A stretch of DNA of 64,000 bases from Marixanthomonas sp002364245 (GCA_963973455.1 CAXAZF010000006.1:1-64000); one strand, 5' to 3'. Shown: positions 28,049 to 37,989, numbered from the stretch's first letter. Numbers and translations are program-made. Notes: a model not told the origin generated them from the letters alone.

Positions 28049-29041
28049 ATGAAACAAGTACTTAATAGACTTATAAATCATGAACGCTTAACCAAAGAAG
28101 AAGCTAGGAACGTTTTGGTTTCTATTAGTGAAGGAAATTTTAATCAAAGCCAAATAGCCGCTTTTTTAACCGTATTTATGATGCGAAACGTTACGCTCGA
28201 AGAACTAGAGGGTTTTCGTGATGCACTGCTAGATTTGTGTCTTGCAGTAGACTTAAAAGGTTATAACACCATCGACCTTTGCGGAACTGGAGGCGATAGC
28301 AAAGACACCTTTAATATTTCTACACTATCATCTTTTGTAACTGCAGGAGCCGATGTTTTGGTTACCAAGCACGGTAATTATGGAGTTTCTTCTATTAGCG
28401 GAAGTAGCAACGTAATGGAGCAACTGGGGATAAAATTCAGTAACGAAACTGACTTTTTAAAACGAAGCTTAGACCAAGCAGGAATTTGCATTTTACACGC
28501 GCCACTTTTTCACCCAGCTATGAAAAATGTAGCCCCAATTAGAAGGGATTTAGCGGTAAAAACCTTCTTTAACATGTTGGGGCCTATGGTAAATCCTGCT
28601 TTTCCAAAAAATCAATTAGTGGGGGTTTTTAACCTGGAGTTGGCTCGTTTATACGGTTATTTATATCAAAATAGCACTAAAAACTATGCGATATTACACG
28701 CGATGGACGGCTATGATGAAATTTCATTGACAGGTCCCGTAAAGGTAATTTCGAACGCTTCAGAAAAAATTATGCAACCTGAAGATTTTGGATTTAAGAC
28801 CATCAGACAATCCGATATTCACGGTGGTGATACGGTAGCATCTTCTGCTAAAATTTTCAAGAATATTATTTCAGGTAACGGCACCGAGCAGCAAAATAAT
28901 GTAGTTTGTGTCAATGCTGGGATGGCTATTTCTGTAGCGAATCAATGTAGTATTGAAACGGGAGTTGAAAAAGCAAAAGATTCATTACAGTCTGGAAAAG
29001 CCCTACAAGTATTACAAAAACTTCAAAAACTGAGCGCTTAA
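28049..29041 (+). CDS. trpD: anthranilate phosphoribosyltransferase
   Basis: TrpD joins anthranilate to PRPP, the second step of tryptophan synthesis. The glycine-rich motif GTGGD (79-83), NIST (89-92) and KHGNYGVSSISGSS (107-120) are intact. The 330 residues make a stand-alone enzyme, not fused to TrpG. It is the first gene of a compact trpDCFBA operon; trpE and trpG, which often lead such operons in Bacteroidota, are absent from the window. Confidence 0.96.
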   Translation: MKQVLNRLINHERLTKEEARNVLVSISEGNFNQSQIAAFLTVFMMRNVTLEELEGFRDALLDLCLAVDLKGYNTIDLCGTGGDSKDTFNISTLSSFVTAGADVLVTKHGNYGVSSISGSSNVMEQLGIKFSNETDFLKRSLDQAGICILHAPLFHPAMKNVAPIRRDLAVKTFFNMLGPMVNPAFPKNQLVGVFNLELARLYGYLYQNSTKNYAILHAMDGYDEISLTGPVKVISNASEKIMQPEDFGFKTIRQSDIHGGDTVASSAKIFKNIISGNGTEQQNNVVCVNAGMAISVANQCSIETGVEKAKDSLQSGKALQVLQKLQKLSA

Positions 29042-29824
29042 ATGACTATTTTAGACAAAATTATTCAGAATAAAATAAAGGAAGTTAACGCTAAAAAAAC
29101 GCTCTTTCCTATAACCCTTTTAGAGAAATCGGAAGCATTTAACCGCAACCCTATTTCGTTAGCTACTTCGCTACGCAATTCAACCACTGGGATTATCGCT
29201 GAACACAAAAGACGTTCGCCCAGTAAATCGGTTATCAATGATCAAGTAAATTTACCCGAAGTTGTCACAGGTTACCGCAATGCAGGCGTTTGCGGCATTT
29301 CGGTTTTAACGGACACCAAATATTTTGGCGGATCCTTAGATGACTTAGCCTTGGCTAGAAACTGTGTGGATATTCCACTGTTACGTAAAGAATTCATCAT
29401 TAATTCGTATCAAATTTATGAAGCGAAAGCTTATGGAGCCGATGCCATTCTATTAATTGCTGCTTCCTTGAGCGATAATCAATTAAAAGAGTTTTCAAAA
29501 ATCGCTAAACAATTAGGTCTCGATGTTTTATTAGAAGTACATAACGAAGCAGAACTTCAACGGTCCTTGTTACCAACTGTTGATATGCTAGGTGTAAACA
29601 ATCGAAATTTAAAAACATTTGATGTTTCTATTGACATTAGTAAAGGACTTTCAGAAAAAATACCGAATGACTTTGTGAAGGTTTCGGAAAGTGGCATTAG
29701 CAACCCAGAAACCATTAAAACCTTGAGCAACTACGGTTATAAAGGATTTCTAATAGGTGAAACATTTATGAAAACTGGCAATCCGGGAGAAAGCGCCAAA
29801 CAGTTTATAGATCAGCTACAATGA
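29042..29824 (+). CDS. trpC: indole-3-glycerol-phosphate synthase
   Basis: TrpC closes the indole ring. The 260-residue TIM barrel has the catalytic EHKRRSPSK (54-62), LLRKEFIINSYQIYEA, GVNNRNLKTF and SESGI. The ATG follows the trpD stop with no gap, and trpF overlaps its stop by 4 bp, so translation is coupled. Confidence 0.96.
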   Translation: MTILDKIIQNKIKEVNAKKTLFPITLLEKSEAFNRNPISLATSLRNSTTGIIAEHKRRSPSKSVINDQVNLPEVVTGYRNAGVCGISVLTDTKYFGGSLDDLALARNCVDIPLLRKEFIINSYQIYEAKAYGADAILLIAASLSDNQLKEFSKIAKQLGLDVLLEVHNEAELQRSLLPTVDMLGVNNRNLKTFDVSIDISKGLSEKIPNDFVKVSESGISNPETIKTLSNYGYKGFLIGETFMKTGNPGESAKQFIDQLQ

Positions 29825-30462
29825 AAAACATTCAATTAAAAGTCTGTGGGATGAAACACAACCTATTGGAGGTAACTGCTCTGCAACCGGATTATGTAGG
29901 GTTTATTTTTTACGAAGGCTCGCCTCGTAACTTTGAAGGTGACATCCCTTTGCTTCCTTCTGAAGTAAAAAAAGTAGGTGTTTTTGTTAATGCAACTATT
30001 TCTGAAATTTTAAGCAAAGCAAAGCAATTTCAGTTAGACGTTATTCAATTACACGGGGATGAAACCCATTCCTTTTGTGAAGAACTGGCTAATTCAGAAG
30101 AGATAAGTTGTGAAATATGGAAAGTTTTTGGCATAAAAGACACTTTTGATTTTTCAGTATTAAAAGAATATGAGCCCCATGTTTCTGCTTTCCTTTTTGA
30201 CACAAAAGGAAAAGAAAAAGGCGGAAATGGCTATACATTTAACTGGAGTGTTCTAAAAAAATACCCTTCAGAGAAGCCGTTTGTGCTCAGTGGCGGGATC
30301 GGTTTGGATGAAGTAGAGCAGCTTTTAGAAATACTAAAAACTGACCTACCAATCTTTACTATTGATGTGAATAGCAAATTTGAGGACAAACCCGGCTTAA
30401 AAAACACAAAACAACTACAACAGTTTATCAATAAACTGAACACAATACAATCAAACTTATGA
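29821..30462 (+). CDS. trpF: phosphoribosylanthranilate isomerase
   Basis: TrpF isomerises PRA to CdRP. The 213-residue TIM barrel has the general base C9 (KVCGMK), GFIFYEGSPR, and the general-acid region FLFDTKGKEKGGNG, followed by the phosphate-binding FVLSGGIG. It is separate from trpC, unlike the fused E. coli gene. It overlaps both neighbours by 4 bp. Confidence 0.95.
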   Translation: MKNIQLKVCGMKHNLLEVTALQPDYVGFIFYEGSPRNFEGDIPLLPSEVKKVGVFVNATISEILSKAKQFQLDVIQLHGDETHSFCEELANSEEISCEIWKVFGIKDTFDFSVLKEYEPHVSAFLFDTKGKEKGGNGYTFNWSVLKKYPSEKPFVLSGGIGLDEVEQLLEILKTDLPIFTIDVNSKFEDKPGLKNTKQLQQFINKLNTIQSNL

Positions 30463-31640
30463 GTTATCATGTAAATGAAAATGGCTATTATGGCGAGTTT
30501 GGTGGGGCATATATACCCGAAATGCTCTATCCCAATGTAGAAGAATTGCGTCAACAATATCTTGCCGTGATGCAGGAAGATAGTTTTCAAAAAGAATTTA
30601 AGCAACTTCTTAAAGAATATGTTGGTCGCCCTACCCCATTATATTATGCCAAACGGTTTTCTGAAAAGTACAACACAAATATTTACTTAAAACGAGAGGA
30701 CCTTTGCCATACCGGAGCGCATAAAGTAAACAACACCATTGGGCAGATCTTAATGGCCAAGCATTTAGGAAAAAATCGGATAATTGCTGAAACAGGAGCT
30801 GGGCAACACGGCGTTGCTACTGCTACAGTATGCGCATTAATGGGCATTGAGTGTGTTGTTTATATGGGATCCGTCGATATTGAGCGGCAAGCCCCAAATG
30901 TAGCACGTATGAAAATGCTTGGAGCGACTGTAATTCCTGCAACAAGCGGAAGTAAAACACTAAAAGATGCTACAAACGAAGCGATTCGAGATTGGATTAA
31001 CAACCCAACCGACACGCATTATATTATTGGTAGCGTGGTAGGTCCGCATCCGTACCCTGATATGGTAGCACGCTTCCAAAGTGTGATTTCAGAGGAAATA
31101 AAAACCCAACTATTAGAAAAAGAAGGAAAAGAGAATCCAGACTATGTTGTCGCATGTGTAGGCGGAGGAAGTAATGCCGCCGGAGCTTATTATCATTATC
31201 TCGACAATCCAGATGTGGGTATTATTGCTGTGGAAGCTGCTGGAAAAGGTATAAAAAGCGGAGAAAGTGCTGCTACTTCGGTTTTAGGAAAACCGGGGAT
31301 TATCCACGGAAGTAAAACTCTATTAATGCAAACAACCGATGGACAGATAACTGAGCCTTATTCCATTTCGGCAGGATTAGATTATCCAGGTGTAGGCCCA
31401 ATGCACGCTCATTTATACACTAGCGGTCGCGGAGAATTTATTTCGATTACCGATACCGAAGCTATGGAAGCTGGATTGGAACTAAGTAAACTGGAAGGAA
31501 TTATCCCAGCTATTGAAACCAGTCATGCGCTTGCTATTTTTAAAAATAGACAATTTAAAAAAGACGATGTTATCGTTATTAACCTAAGCGGTCGCGGTGA
31601 CAAAGATTTAAATACATACATCGATTATTTCAACTTATAA
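30459..31640 (+). CDS. trpB: tryptophan synthase beta subunit
   Basis: TrpB condenses indole with serine. The PLP lysine is K89 (HTGAHKVNNT), and the phosphate loop CVGGGSNAAG and the GLDYPGVGPMH segment are conserved. The 393-residue length is normal for TrpB1. It overlaps trpF by 4 bp and trpA by one base. Confidence 0.97.
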   Translation: MSYHVNENGYYGEFGGAYIPEMLYPNVEELRQQYLAVMQEDSFQKEFKQLLKEYVGRPTPLYYAKRFSEKYNTNIYLKREDLCHTGAHKVNNTIGQILMAKHLGKNRIIAETGAGQHGVATATVCALMGIECVVYMGSVDIERQAPNVARMKMLGATVIPATSGSKTLKDATNEAIRDWINNPTDTHYIIGSVVGPHPYPDMVARFQSVISEEIKTQLLEKEGKENPDYVVACVGGGSNAAGAYYHYLDNPDVGIIAVEAAGKGIKSGESAATSVLGKPGIIHGSKTLLMQTTDGQITEPYSISAGLDYPGVGPMHAHLYTSGRGEFISITDTEAMEAGLELSKLEGIIPAIETSHALAIFKNRQFKKDDVIVINLSGRGDKDLNTYIDYFNL

Positions 31641-32401
31641 TGAAACGAATACAAGAAGCATTACAGCAAGATAAAAAACTACTATCCATTTATTTTACAG
31701 CTGGGTACCCAAATTTGGATGATACCATTCCGGTTTTGAAATCATTGGAGGAAAACGGCGTTGATATGGTTGAAATAGGTTTACCGTTTAGCGATCCTTT
31801 AGCTGATGGACCAACCATACAGGCAAGTTCTACGGAAGCATTGAAAAACGGAATGACCACTGAGCTCTTATTTAAACAATTGGAAGGTATCCGTGACCAT
31901 ATTTCTATTCCATTAATTATTATGGGGTATTTTAATCCAATTTTACAATACGGCGTAAAGGCATTTTGTAAGAAATGTGCTGAAATTGGTATTGACGGAC
32001 TTATTTTACCCGACTTACCCTTAGCTGAATACAATCTACACTATCGAGAACTTTTTGAAAAACATAATCTCGCCAATATATTTTTGATTACCCCGCAAAC
32101 TTCAGAAGAACGAATTAGAGAAATTGATGAAGCTTCAAATGGGTTTATTTATATGGTAAGTAGCGCCAGTACTACGGGTAAAACTTCTGGATTTGCTGAA
32201 GAGCAAATTTCATATTTTAATAGAATCGATGGATTACAACTACATAATCCACTGATAGTCGGTTTTGGCATAAACAACGCTGAAACCTTTTCACAAGCTA
32301 CATTAAAAGCCAAGGGAGCTATTATAGGCAGTGCTTTTATTAAAGCATTGACCAAGGATGGCTTGACAGGTATTCCGTCCTTTATTAAGCAGTTACGTTA
32401 A
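31640..32401 (+). CDS. trpA: tryptophan synthase alpha subunit
   Basis: TrpA cleaves indole-3-glycerol phosphate and channels indole to TrpB. The catalytic E45 (VEIGLPFSDPLADGPTIQ) and D56 are intact. The 253 residues are slightly shorter than E. coli TrpA (268). It is the last gene of the operon. The next gene on this strand starts 84 bp downstream. Confidence 0.96.
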   Translation: MKRIQEALQQDKKLLSIYFTAGYPNLDDTIPVLKSLEENGVDMVEIGLPFSDPLADGPTIQASSTEALKNGMTTELLFKQLEGIRDHISIPLIIMGYFNPILQYGVKAFCKKCAEIGIDGLILPDLPLAEYNLHYRELFEKHNLANIFLITPQTSEERIREIDEASNGFIYMVSSASTTGKTSGFAEEQISYFNRIDGLQLHNPLIVGFGINNAETFSQATLKAKGAIIGSAFIKALTKDGLTGIPSFIKQLR

Positions 32402-32484
32402 TTTTAACCATACTTTAGTAGGTTATTAATAGAAATTGTGATTGATTATTTTTAGTTTTCTATTGAATTTAAAAATATAATATT

Positions 32485-32613
32485 ATGGCTAAGAAGTTTG
32501 AACGTAAAGAAGAACAAAAGAACCCTACCAATCCTACTGGAGATACAAATCAAGAAACAAATAAGGTAGATATTGATGAGAAGACCATTAAAGATCAACA
32601 AAACAAAAAATAA
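32485..32613 (+). CDS. small charged protein overlapping the bTHX gene
   Basis: A 42-residue frame beginning MAKKFERKEEQKNPTNPTGD and ending DQQNKK, hydrophilic and rich in Lys, Glu, Asn and Gln. I do not recognise it. Its TAA overlaps the ATG of the bTHX gene (TAATG), so the two should be translated together. The tight coupling to a known ribosomal protein gene is the main reason to call it real. Confidence 0.6.
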   Translation: MAKKFERKEEQKNPTNPTGDTNQETNKVDIDEKTIKDQQNKK

Positions 32614-32738
32614 TGGGTAAAGGAGATAAGAAGACTAAAAGAGGTAAAATTGCTATTGGAAGTTTTGGTAAACTTCGTCCAAAACGTGGGAAGTTTAAAA
32701 TAAAGCCCAAAACCGTAAAAGGAAATAAAAATAAATAG
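32613..32738 (+). CDS. 30S ribosomal protein bTHX
   Basis: A 41-residue, strongly basic protein starting MGKGDKKTKRGKIAIGSFGK and continuing LRPKRG. This is the recognisable signature of bTHX, the small peptide at the head of the 30S subunit known in Thermus and present in Bacteroidota. It is short enough to be missed by length filters. It is coupled by TAATG to the 42-residue gene before it and closed by the strong hairpin at 32768. Confidence 0.85.
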   Translation: MGKGDKKTKRGKIAIGSFGKLRPKRGKFKIKPKTVKGNKNK

Positions 32739-32767
32739 CAACACACCACATTCTTTTAATATAAATG

Positions 32768-32799
32768 AAAACCCCTTCACAAATTTGTGAAGGGGTTTT
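32768..32799. terminator. Bidirectional terminator (32-bp perfect palindrome)
   Basis: AAAACCCCTTCACAAA is followed directly by its reverse complement, giving a perfect palindrome with A/T-runs at the ends. It serves both the bTHX gene and the convergent T9SS gene. Confidence 0.9.
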
Positions 32800-32824
32800 G
32801 CTTTGGTTGGTTATTACAATATGA

Positions 32825-35800
32825 TTACTTGATAATCAATCGTTTTGAAACGCTTGATGTTTCACTTGTAATTTGCACTACATAAACTCCAGTTGCCAAT
32901 GCCGAAACATCGATAACTTTCTGTCCTTGCATATTGCTTAAGTCATATTGGTTAATCAATTTTCCGTTGATATCATATATCACTGCATCTTGTAATGCAA
33001 CATCAGATTTATTTGAAATAGTAACCTGGCTGTCTGCTGGGTTAGGATACATAGATATTGAGTTACTCAAAGAGTTCTCATCTACACCCAATATACTTTC
33101 AACAGTCAATTCAAAAGTACAAGTACCAACATTTCCATACTCATCTTCTGCAGTTAATGTAACAGTGTAAACACCATCACCAATCAACTCTCCTGGAGCT
33201 GGATCTTGAGATGTAATGGTTACAGGGTCGGTACAGTTATCTAAAGCAGAAGCTTCTCCATTTGCAAAATAATCTGGTACTTCATAGAATAAATTACCAG
33301 TTCCTGGGTCTACAGTTTGATCTGCAGGACACGTAACTTCTGGTGCTAACGTATCAACTACATTAATTTCAGCAGTACAAGAAGCAACATTACCACTTGC
33401 ATCACTTGCAAAAATCGTGATGGTCATTGGCGTACCAATATCGGCACAGCTTACTTCAGTTATGTCAGACGCTACTGTTGTAATACCACAAGCTTCATCC
33501 ACACCTTGTATTAAGCTGTTAGGGTCGATAGTTGCAGTACCATCTGGTCCAAGTGGAATATCAATAGCTGTAATATCTGTAACTTCATAATCTAACTGAA
33601 AGTTATCAATTCCAGCACCCCAGCCCCAAGATCCTGCATCATCATATGTAAAACGAACTTGGAAATCATTGTTTAAATAAGGCAGCATATCGATTGCTCC
33701 AGTATTTGTTAGGTCGGTATCTACATCTACAAGTAAGATTTCTTGCCAAGCTGATCCATCCCATACCTCTACTGAAAGCGTCTCTCCACTAGCTACTTCC
33801 TGAAATGCATAGTCGAAAGAAAGAGAAGCGGTATTAGCTCCACTAGTATTGTAGATAGGAGACAATAACCTAACTAGGTTGGTTTCTCCATTTCCAGCTT
33901 CATCGTCATCAAATATCGCTGCGTTACTTGGGAAATCATCACCAATTGGCATATCTCCCGAACCAAAGGTCCAGTCTGCAGCACCTACTTCAACAACAGT
34001 ACTCCATCCAGAAGGAACAGAAGCATCTTCAAATTCTTCAAGGATTGATACCGGTCCTGGATTACCAGCACATGTAATAATTGGTGCAGTAACATCTACC
34101 ACGTTAACCGTCGCTGTACAAGAAGAGAAGTTTCCACTGTCATCAGTAACGAATACTTCTATTTCGCTTTCTCCCAACATAGAGCAGTCAAAATTTACGT
34201 CGTTGTCTATTTGTGGGCCTACATCATAAATAATGTTCCCGTTGAAAATACGGGCGTCGAACGTAGAAGAACCAAAAGGGTATGACTTACCTGAACCTTC
34301 CAAAAACTCAATATTATCGTCAGAAGCAAATACGGTACCGTTTGCTGTCCCGTTTGTATAGTTCATACCACCTGCAGTAGTCGTTACATAAAATGCACCT
34401 GTTTCACCGGCAGCAATTGTTTGTCCTAAACTTAGGTTCAATGGAGTTGGGAGGCCGTCCCCAGCAGAAGTTACATTGGCAGTGCCAATCAAAGTCCATG
34501 CTGATGGGTCTTCTTCAAAACCTTCCCACGTTCCAGATTTGTAATATACCTCAATGTCATCGGTAATACCTGTATCCAAGTTAACGTCAAAAGAATTGAT
34601 AGTAACTTCATTAATTGCTACGATATCGAACATATTTCCGTCAAGACCGTTACCACCTGCAAAGGTAGTCTCCAGTGTTTCAGTGGTTGAGCCACCACCG
34701 GTAGCTGGTCCGCCTACGGTTACAACATAACCACAAGATTCGTTTACTGTCTGGATAAGGTCATCTGCAGGGATGGTTGCGTTTCCGCTAGCATCTAAAA
34801 CCACTTCTAAAGGTGGAGAGGTAGAAAGCTCATAATTTAATGCAAAGTTATCTACACCAGCTCCCCAACCGAAACCACCATTGTCATCATACGTAAAACG
34901 TACTTGGAAATCTGGGTTTGCAAAAGGCATCATATCTGTCACGCCTAAGCTTGTTGGAGGTGTGTCTTCTGTTGCAAAAAGGATTTCCTGCCATGCAGAA
35001 CCGTCCCAAACTTCAACAGATATTTCACCATCACCTATAAAGTCCTGTAGAGAATAATCAAAATTTAGATCGGCTGAAGCAGCTGCTGAAATATCATATA
35101 CAGGGGAAAGTAACCTTACTAAGTTAACTTGTCCACTTCCTGCTGCATCATCATCAAAAATAGCTGCGTTGGTTGGGAAATCGTCTGTTGATCCAGGCAT
35201 ATCTCCTGATCCGAAAGCCCAATCGTCAACTCCAGATTCAATAACTGTTGTCCATCCTGCTGGGATAGTAGCCGCTTCAAATTCTTCTAGGATATTAAAA
35301 ATCCCTGGTTCACCTATACAGGTAATCTCAGGGGCTGTAGTATCTTCAATAGTAACCGTAGCTGTACACGTGGTAGAATTTCCTTCTTCGTCAGTTACAG
35401 TTAAAGTAACAGTATTATCACCTGTATTGGCACACGTAAACGTGTCCATATCTAAAGAATAATCTACAATTCCACAGTTATCTGAAGAACCATTGTCAAT
35501 ATCAGCCGGTGTAATAGAAACCGATGATCCGCCCATTAAATCTAATGTCAGGTTTTGACATAAAGCCTCTGGCGCTTCCATATCGGTTACTGTAACAGTA
35601 AACTGACAAGTAACTACATTACCGTCAGAATCTTCTGCAGTAAATTCTACTATAGTATCACCAGTCGGAAATTGTTCTCCTGTAAGTGGTCCTAAAGTTT
35701 GAGTTGTACTAATTATTCCGTCTTCGGTATCAGTAGCAATTGCATTTGCAAAATTAACGATAGCACCACATTCTCCTGGGTCTGTATCGGCCATAACATC

Positions 35801-36343
35801 TGATGGACATGCAATAACTGGTGGATCACCAATAGTTATTTGAGAAAAAGTGATTGAATAGGAATTCAAAGTTCCGCTGTCCAATCCTCCAAAGTTATCA
35901 AAAACTTCTAACGTCCAGTCTCCATTAATAGGCTCTCCATCAAAAGTAGCTGCAAATGTTCCTCCTTCTGGTTCATACACACCTGTAAAAGGTGCTGAAG
36001 CAGCAGTAATATCTGCACCACCATCTTCAAATACAGTATTAGTGTAATTATCACCAGAACCTCCATTTGCAATTGACAAATCTAAACTGGTTCCATCAGG
36101 GGAAACTAATCTTAATTCTACATCTCCGTCATAAGTATGTGTTACGTCTAACATAACATTATCAAGAGTGTAATCTCCAGGATTTACCCCTATGTTACCT
36201 GTCAATGAAACATTAGCTGCTGAGCTAACATTAACAGGAGGGTCAATTGGCTGAGGATTCCCATCCCCGTTGTACGTTTGGGCGTTGGTCTGCCACGTAA
36301 AGCACGTGACCATAAACGCCATTAATAAAGTAATTTTTTTCAT
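32825..36343 (-). CDS. large secreted T9SS protein with P-domain, HYR-like and duplicated MAM-like modules
   Basis: This 1172-residue surface or secreted protein starts with a signal peptide (MKKITLLMAFMVTCFTWQTNAQ). A proprotein-convertase P-domain-like region (about 25-155) is followed by HYR-like repeats (each starting near I-x-CP or I-x-CxG and ending with SCTATVxVVD-like strands). Two copies of a roughly 165-residue module beginning ILEEFE and ending DNFxLxYE (about 341-505 and 758-924) are present, then a type A T9SS sorting domain (about 1095-1172: SMYPNPADSQVTI, ATGVYVVQI, KRLIIK). No catalytic domain is seen, so adhesion or matrix roles are more likely than enzymatic ones. The ATG at 36343 is chosen for the signal peptide. 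Confidence 0.88.
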   Translation of the reverse strand: MKKITLLMAFMVTCFTWQTNAQTYNGDGNPQPIDPPVNVSSAANVSLTGNIGVNPGDYTLDNVMLDVTHTYDGDVELRLVSPDGTSLDLSIANGGSGDNYTNTVFEDGGADITAASAPFTGVYEPEGGTFAATFDGEPINGDWTLEVFDNFGGLDSGTLNSYSITFSQITIGDPPVIACPSDVMADTDPGECGAIVNFANAIATDTEDGIISTTQTLGPLTGEQFPTGDTIVEFTAEDSDGNVVTCQFTVTVTDMEAPEALCQNLTLDLMGGSSVSITPADIDNGSSDNCGIVDYSLDMDTFTCANTGDNTVTLTVTDEEGNSTTCTATVTIEDTTAPEITCIGEPGIFNILEEFEAATIPAGWTTVIESGVDDWAFGSGDMPGSTDDFPTNAAIFDDDAAGSGQVNLVRLLSPVYDISAAASADLNFDYSLQDFIGDGEISVEVWDGSAWQEILFATEDTPPTSLGVTDMMPFANPDFQVRFTYDDNGGFGWGAGVDNFALNYELSTSPPLEVVLDASGNATIPADDLIQTVNESCGYVVTVGGPATGGGSTTETLETTFAGGNGLDGNMFDIVAINEVTINSFDVNLDTGITDDIEVYYKSGTWEGFEEDPSAWTLIGTANVTSAGDGLPTPLNLSLGQTIAAGETGAFYVTTTAGGMNYTNGTANGTVFASDDNIEFLEGSGKSYPFGSSTFDARIFNGNIIYDVGPQIDNDVNFDCSMLGESEIEVFVTDDSGNFSSCTATVNVVDVTAPIITCAGNPGPVSILEEFEDASVPSGWSTVVEVGAADWTFGSGDMPIGDDFPSNAAIFDDDEAGNGETNLVRLLSPIYNTSGANTASLSFDYAFQEVASGETLSVEVWDGSAWQEILLVDVDTDLTNTGAIDMLPYLNNDFQVRFTYDDAGSWGWGAGIDNFQLDYEVTDITAIDIPLGPDGTATIDPNSLIQGVDEACGITTVASDITEVSCADIGTPMTITIFASDASGNVASCTAEINVVDTLAPEVTCPADQTVDPGTGNLFYEVPDYFANGEASALDNCTDPVTITSQDPAPGELIGDGVYTVTLTAEDEYGNVGTCTFELTVESILGVDENSLSNSISMYPNPADSQVTISNKSDVALQDAVIYDINGKLINQYDLSNMQGQKVIDVSALATGVYVVQITSETSSVSKRLIIK

Positions 36344-36545
36344 AAGTTGTATAAAATTTAATTTAACAGTTAATACGGTGTTAATATACCTAAAATTTAT
36401 GTTAACAGAAAAGATATTTAAAAGGAATAATGACGTCATTAAAATATAATAAGTTAACAACCTGATGATAAGAACCTGATTGTTAATTAAATAAACCTAA
36501 TTGTTATGAAAAATAGAGATTTAAATATTATGAAAAAAAGTGTAG

Positions 36546-37211
36546 TTACATTTCAAAATGTGGCCTATATTGACAAACCCTGAAGTCAATCGTAGTTATG
36601 GTAGGATTATTAGCTTTCATTGTTTTGTATTCTTGAAGACTGCCAACCGCACGGTTAGCGGCTCCAGAAGGGGCTGTTAGCGAAACCGTTTTTATTGTTC
36701 TTGTCGTTTCGGGAAGAAAGAATTCATGTATTCGGGGTACCATGTTTTTAACAACCTTCAGCTTAACATTATATTCTTTCAATAGTTTTCTGAAAAAATA
36801 TTCCGGTCCGTTTTTACTGTTTCCTCCTGTAAACAATAAGGTCTGGACTGTGTTATGTTTTTGAAGAATTTGAATCAAATCACGCAATTGAGCCTCTTGC
36901 ATTCCTATATCTGAAGCATCTATTTTTTCACGATACGCTACTGAAACCATATCGCAAATACCTATTCCCTCTTTTTTCAAAAAATCTTTACGTTGCTTAA
37001 TGGCTTTTTCGGTAGTTTCAAAAGAAAGGTTGAGATTAAATATTTCATTCAAGATAGGCCAAAGCTGACCATCTCTACTGCCATAACAAAAATTTACATC
37101 ACCTGGTTTAAGTTCTCCGGTTGTAAATCGTGGAGGTGGCAACGTTCCCACTATCAATTTTGTGGCGTTTTTAGGTATAAAAGGTGGATATGGGTGGGTG
37201 TGTTTGAACAT
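36546..37211 (-). CDS. uracil-DNA-glycosylase-superfamily protein
   Basis: The 221-residue protein resembles the UDG fold: VGTLPPPRFTTGELKPGDVNFCYGSRDGQLW near the N-terminus, where UDGs have their GxxPG and substrate-pocket motifs, a central LLFTGGNS strand, and a late SLTAPSGAANRAVG where UDGs have the His-loop. The activity is not certain; members of this subgroup are usually only annotated by fold. Its ATG overlaps the yaaA stop, so both are on one transcript. Confidence 0.75.
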   Translation of the reverse strand: MFKHTHPYPPFIPKNATKLIVGTLPPPRFTTGELKPGDVNFCYGSRDGQLWPILNEIFNLNLSFETTEKAIKQRKDFLKKEGIGICDMVSVAYREKIDASDIGMQEAQLRDLIQILQKHNTVQTLLFTGGNSKNGPEYFFRKLLKEYNVKLKVVKNMVPRIHEFFLPETTRTIKTVSLTAPSGAANRAVGSLQEYKTMKANNPTITTIDFRVCQYRPHFEM

Positions 37212-37972
37212 TACCGAATAAAGACCGGTTCGTTTTCGTTTTCAGTATATTTTTCACTGTAAGCATACCCACCATAATCAAACCCTTTTATGCCTTTTAA
37301 AGTTTTTACATCCTTGTCAATAATATACCGCACCATACTTCCTCTAGCTTTTTTTGCGAAGAAAGCAATCACCTTCAGTTTTCCGTTTTTAAAATCTTTA
37401 AAGATTGGAGAAATCACTGGAACTTTCAATTCCTTTTTATTTATTGCTTTAAAATATTCATTACTGGCAAGATTTACAAAAAGCTCATCGTCTTTCATCT
37501 CCTTGTTTAAAGAGTCTGTGAGTAAGTTTCCCCAGAATTCGTATAAATTTTTATGTTGCTGAATTTTCAAACTGGTGCCCATTTCCAAACGGTACGGTTG
37601 CATTAAATCTAATGGCTTTAATATGCCATACATTCCTGAAAGAATTCGTAACGTATCTTGTAGCTTGTCTAGTTTATTTTCTGGAATTGTATAGGCATCA
37701 AGACCATTATAAACATCGCCCGCAAAGGCATATACTGCGGGACGGGCATTTTTTTTATTAAACGGGGTGGAAAAATCTTTGTATCGCTGGTAGTTTAAAT
37801 CGGCCAACTTATCACTAATGCTCATTAGTTTACCTATTTCCTTTTTTGTTTTTCGGGATAGTTTTTTATTTAGAGTTTCAGCCTCTTCAAGAAAATCAGG
37901 CTGTGTAGCTCTTTTTGTAGGTAAGTTAGTTTCGTAATCTAATGTTTTAGCTGGCGATACTACAATTTTCAT
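37211..37972 (-). CDS. yaaA: peroxide stress protein YaaA (UPF0246)
   Basis: YaaA lowers free iron and protects DNA during hydrogen peroxide stress in E. coli. The 253-residue protein begins with the family hallmark MKIVVSPAKTLDYE and has the conserved NGLDAY, GMYGILKPLDLMQPYRLEMGT, FFAKKARG and GFDYGGYAY. It is paired with a UDG-family gene, which fits a link to DNA protection. A perfect -7 box lies 18 bp upstream. Confidence 0.95.
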   Translation of the reverse strand: MKIVVSPAKTLDYETNLPTKRATQPDFLEEAETLNKKLSRKTKKEIGKLMSISDKLADLNYQRYKDFSTPFNKKNARPAVYAFAGDVYNGLDAYTIPENKLDKLQDTLRILSGMYGILKPLDLMQPYRLEMGTSLKIQQHKNLYEFWGNLLTDSLNKEMKDDELFVNLASNEYFKAINKKELKVPVISPIFKDFKNGKLKVIAFFAKKARGSMVRYIIDKDVKTLKGIKGFDYGGYAYSEKYTENENEPVFIR

Positions 37973-37989
37973 AGTTATTCAATTTTACC

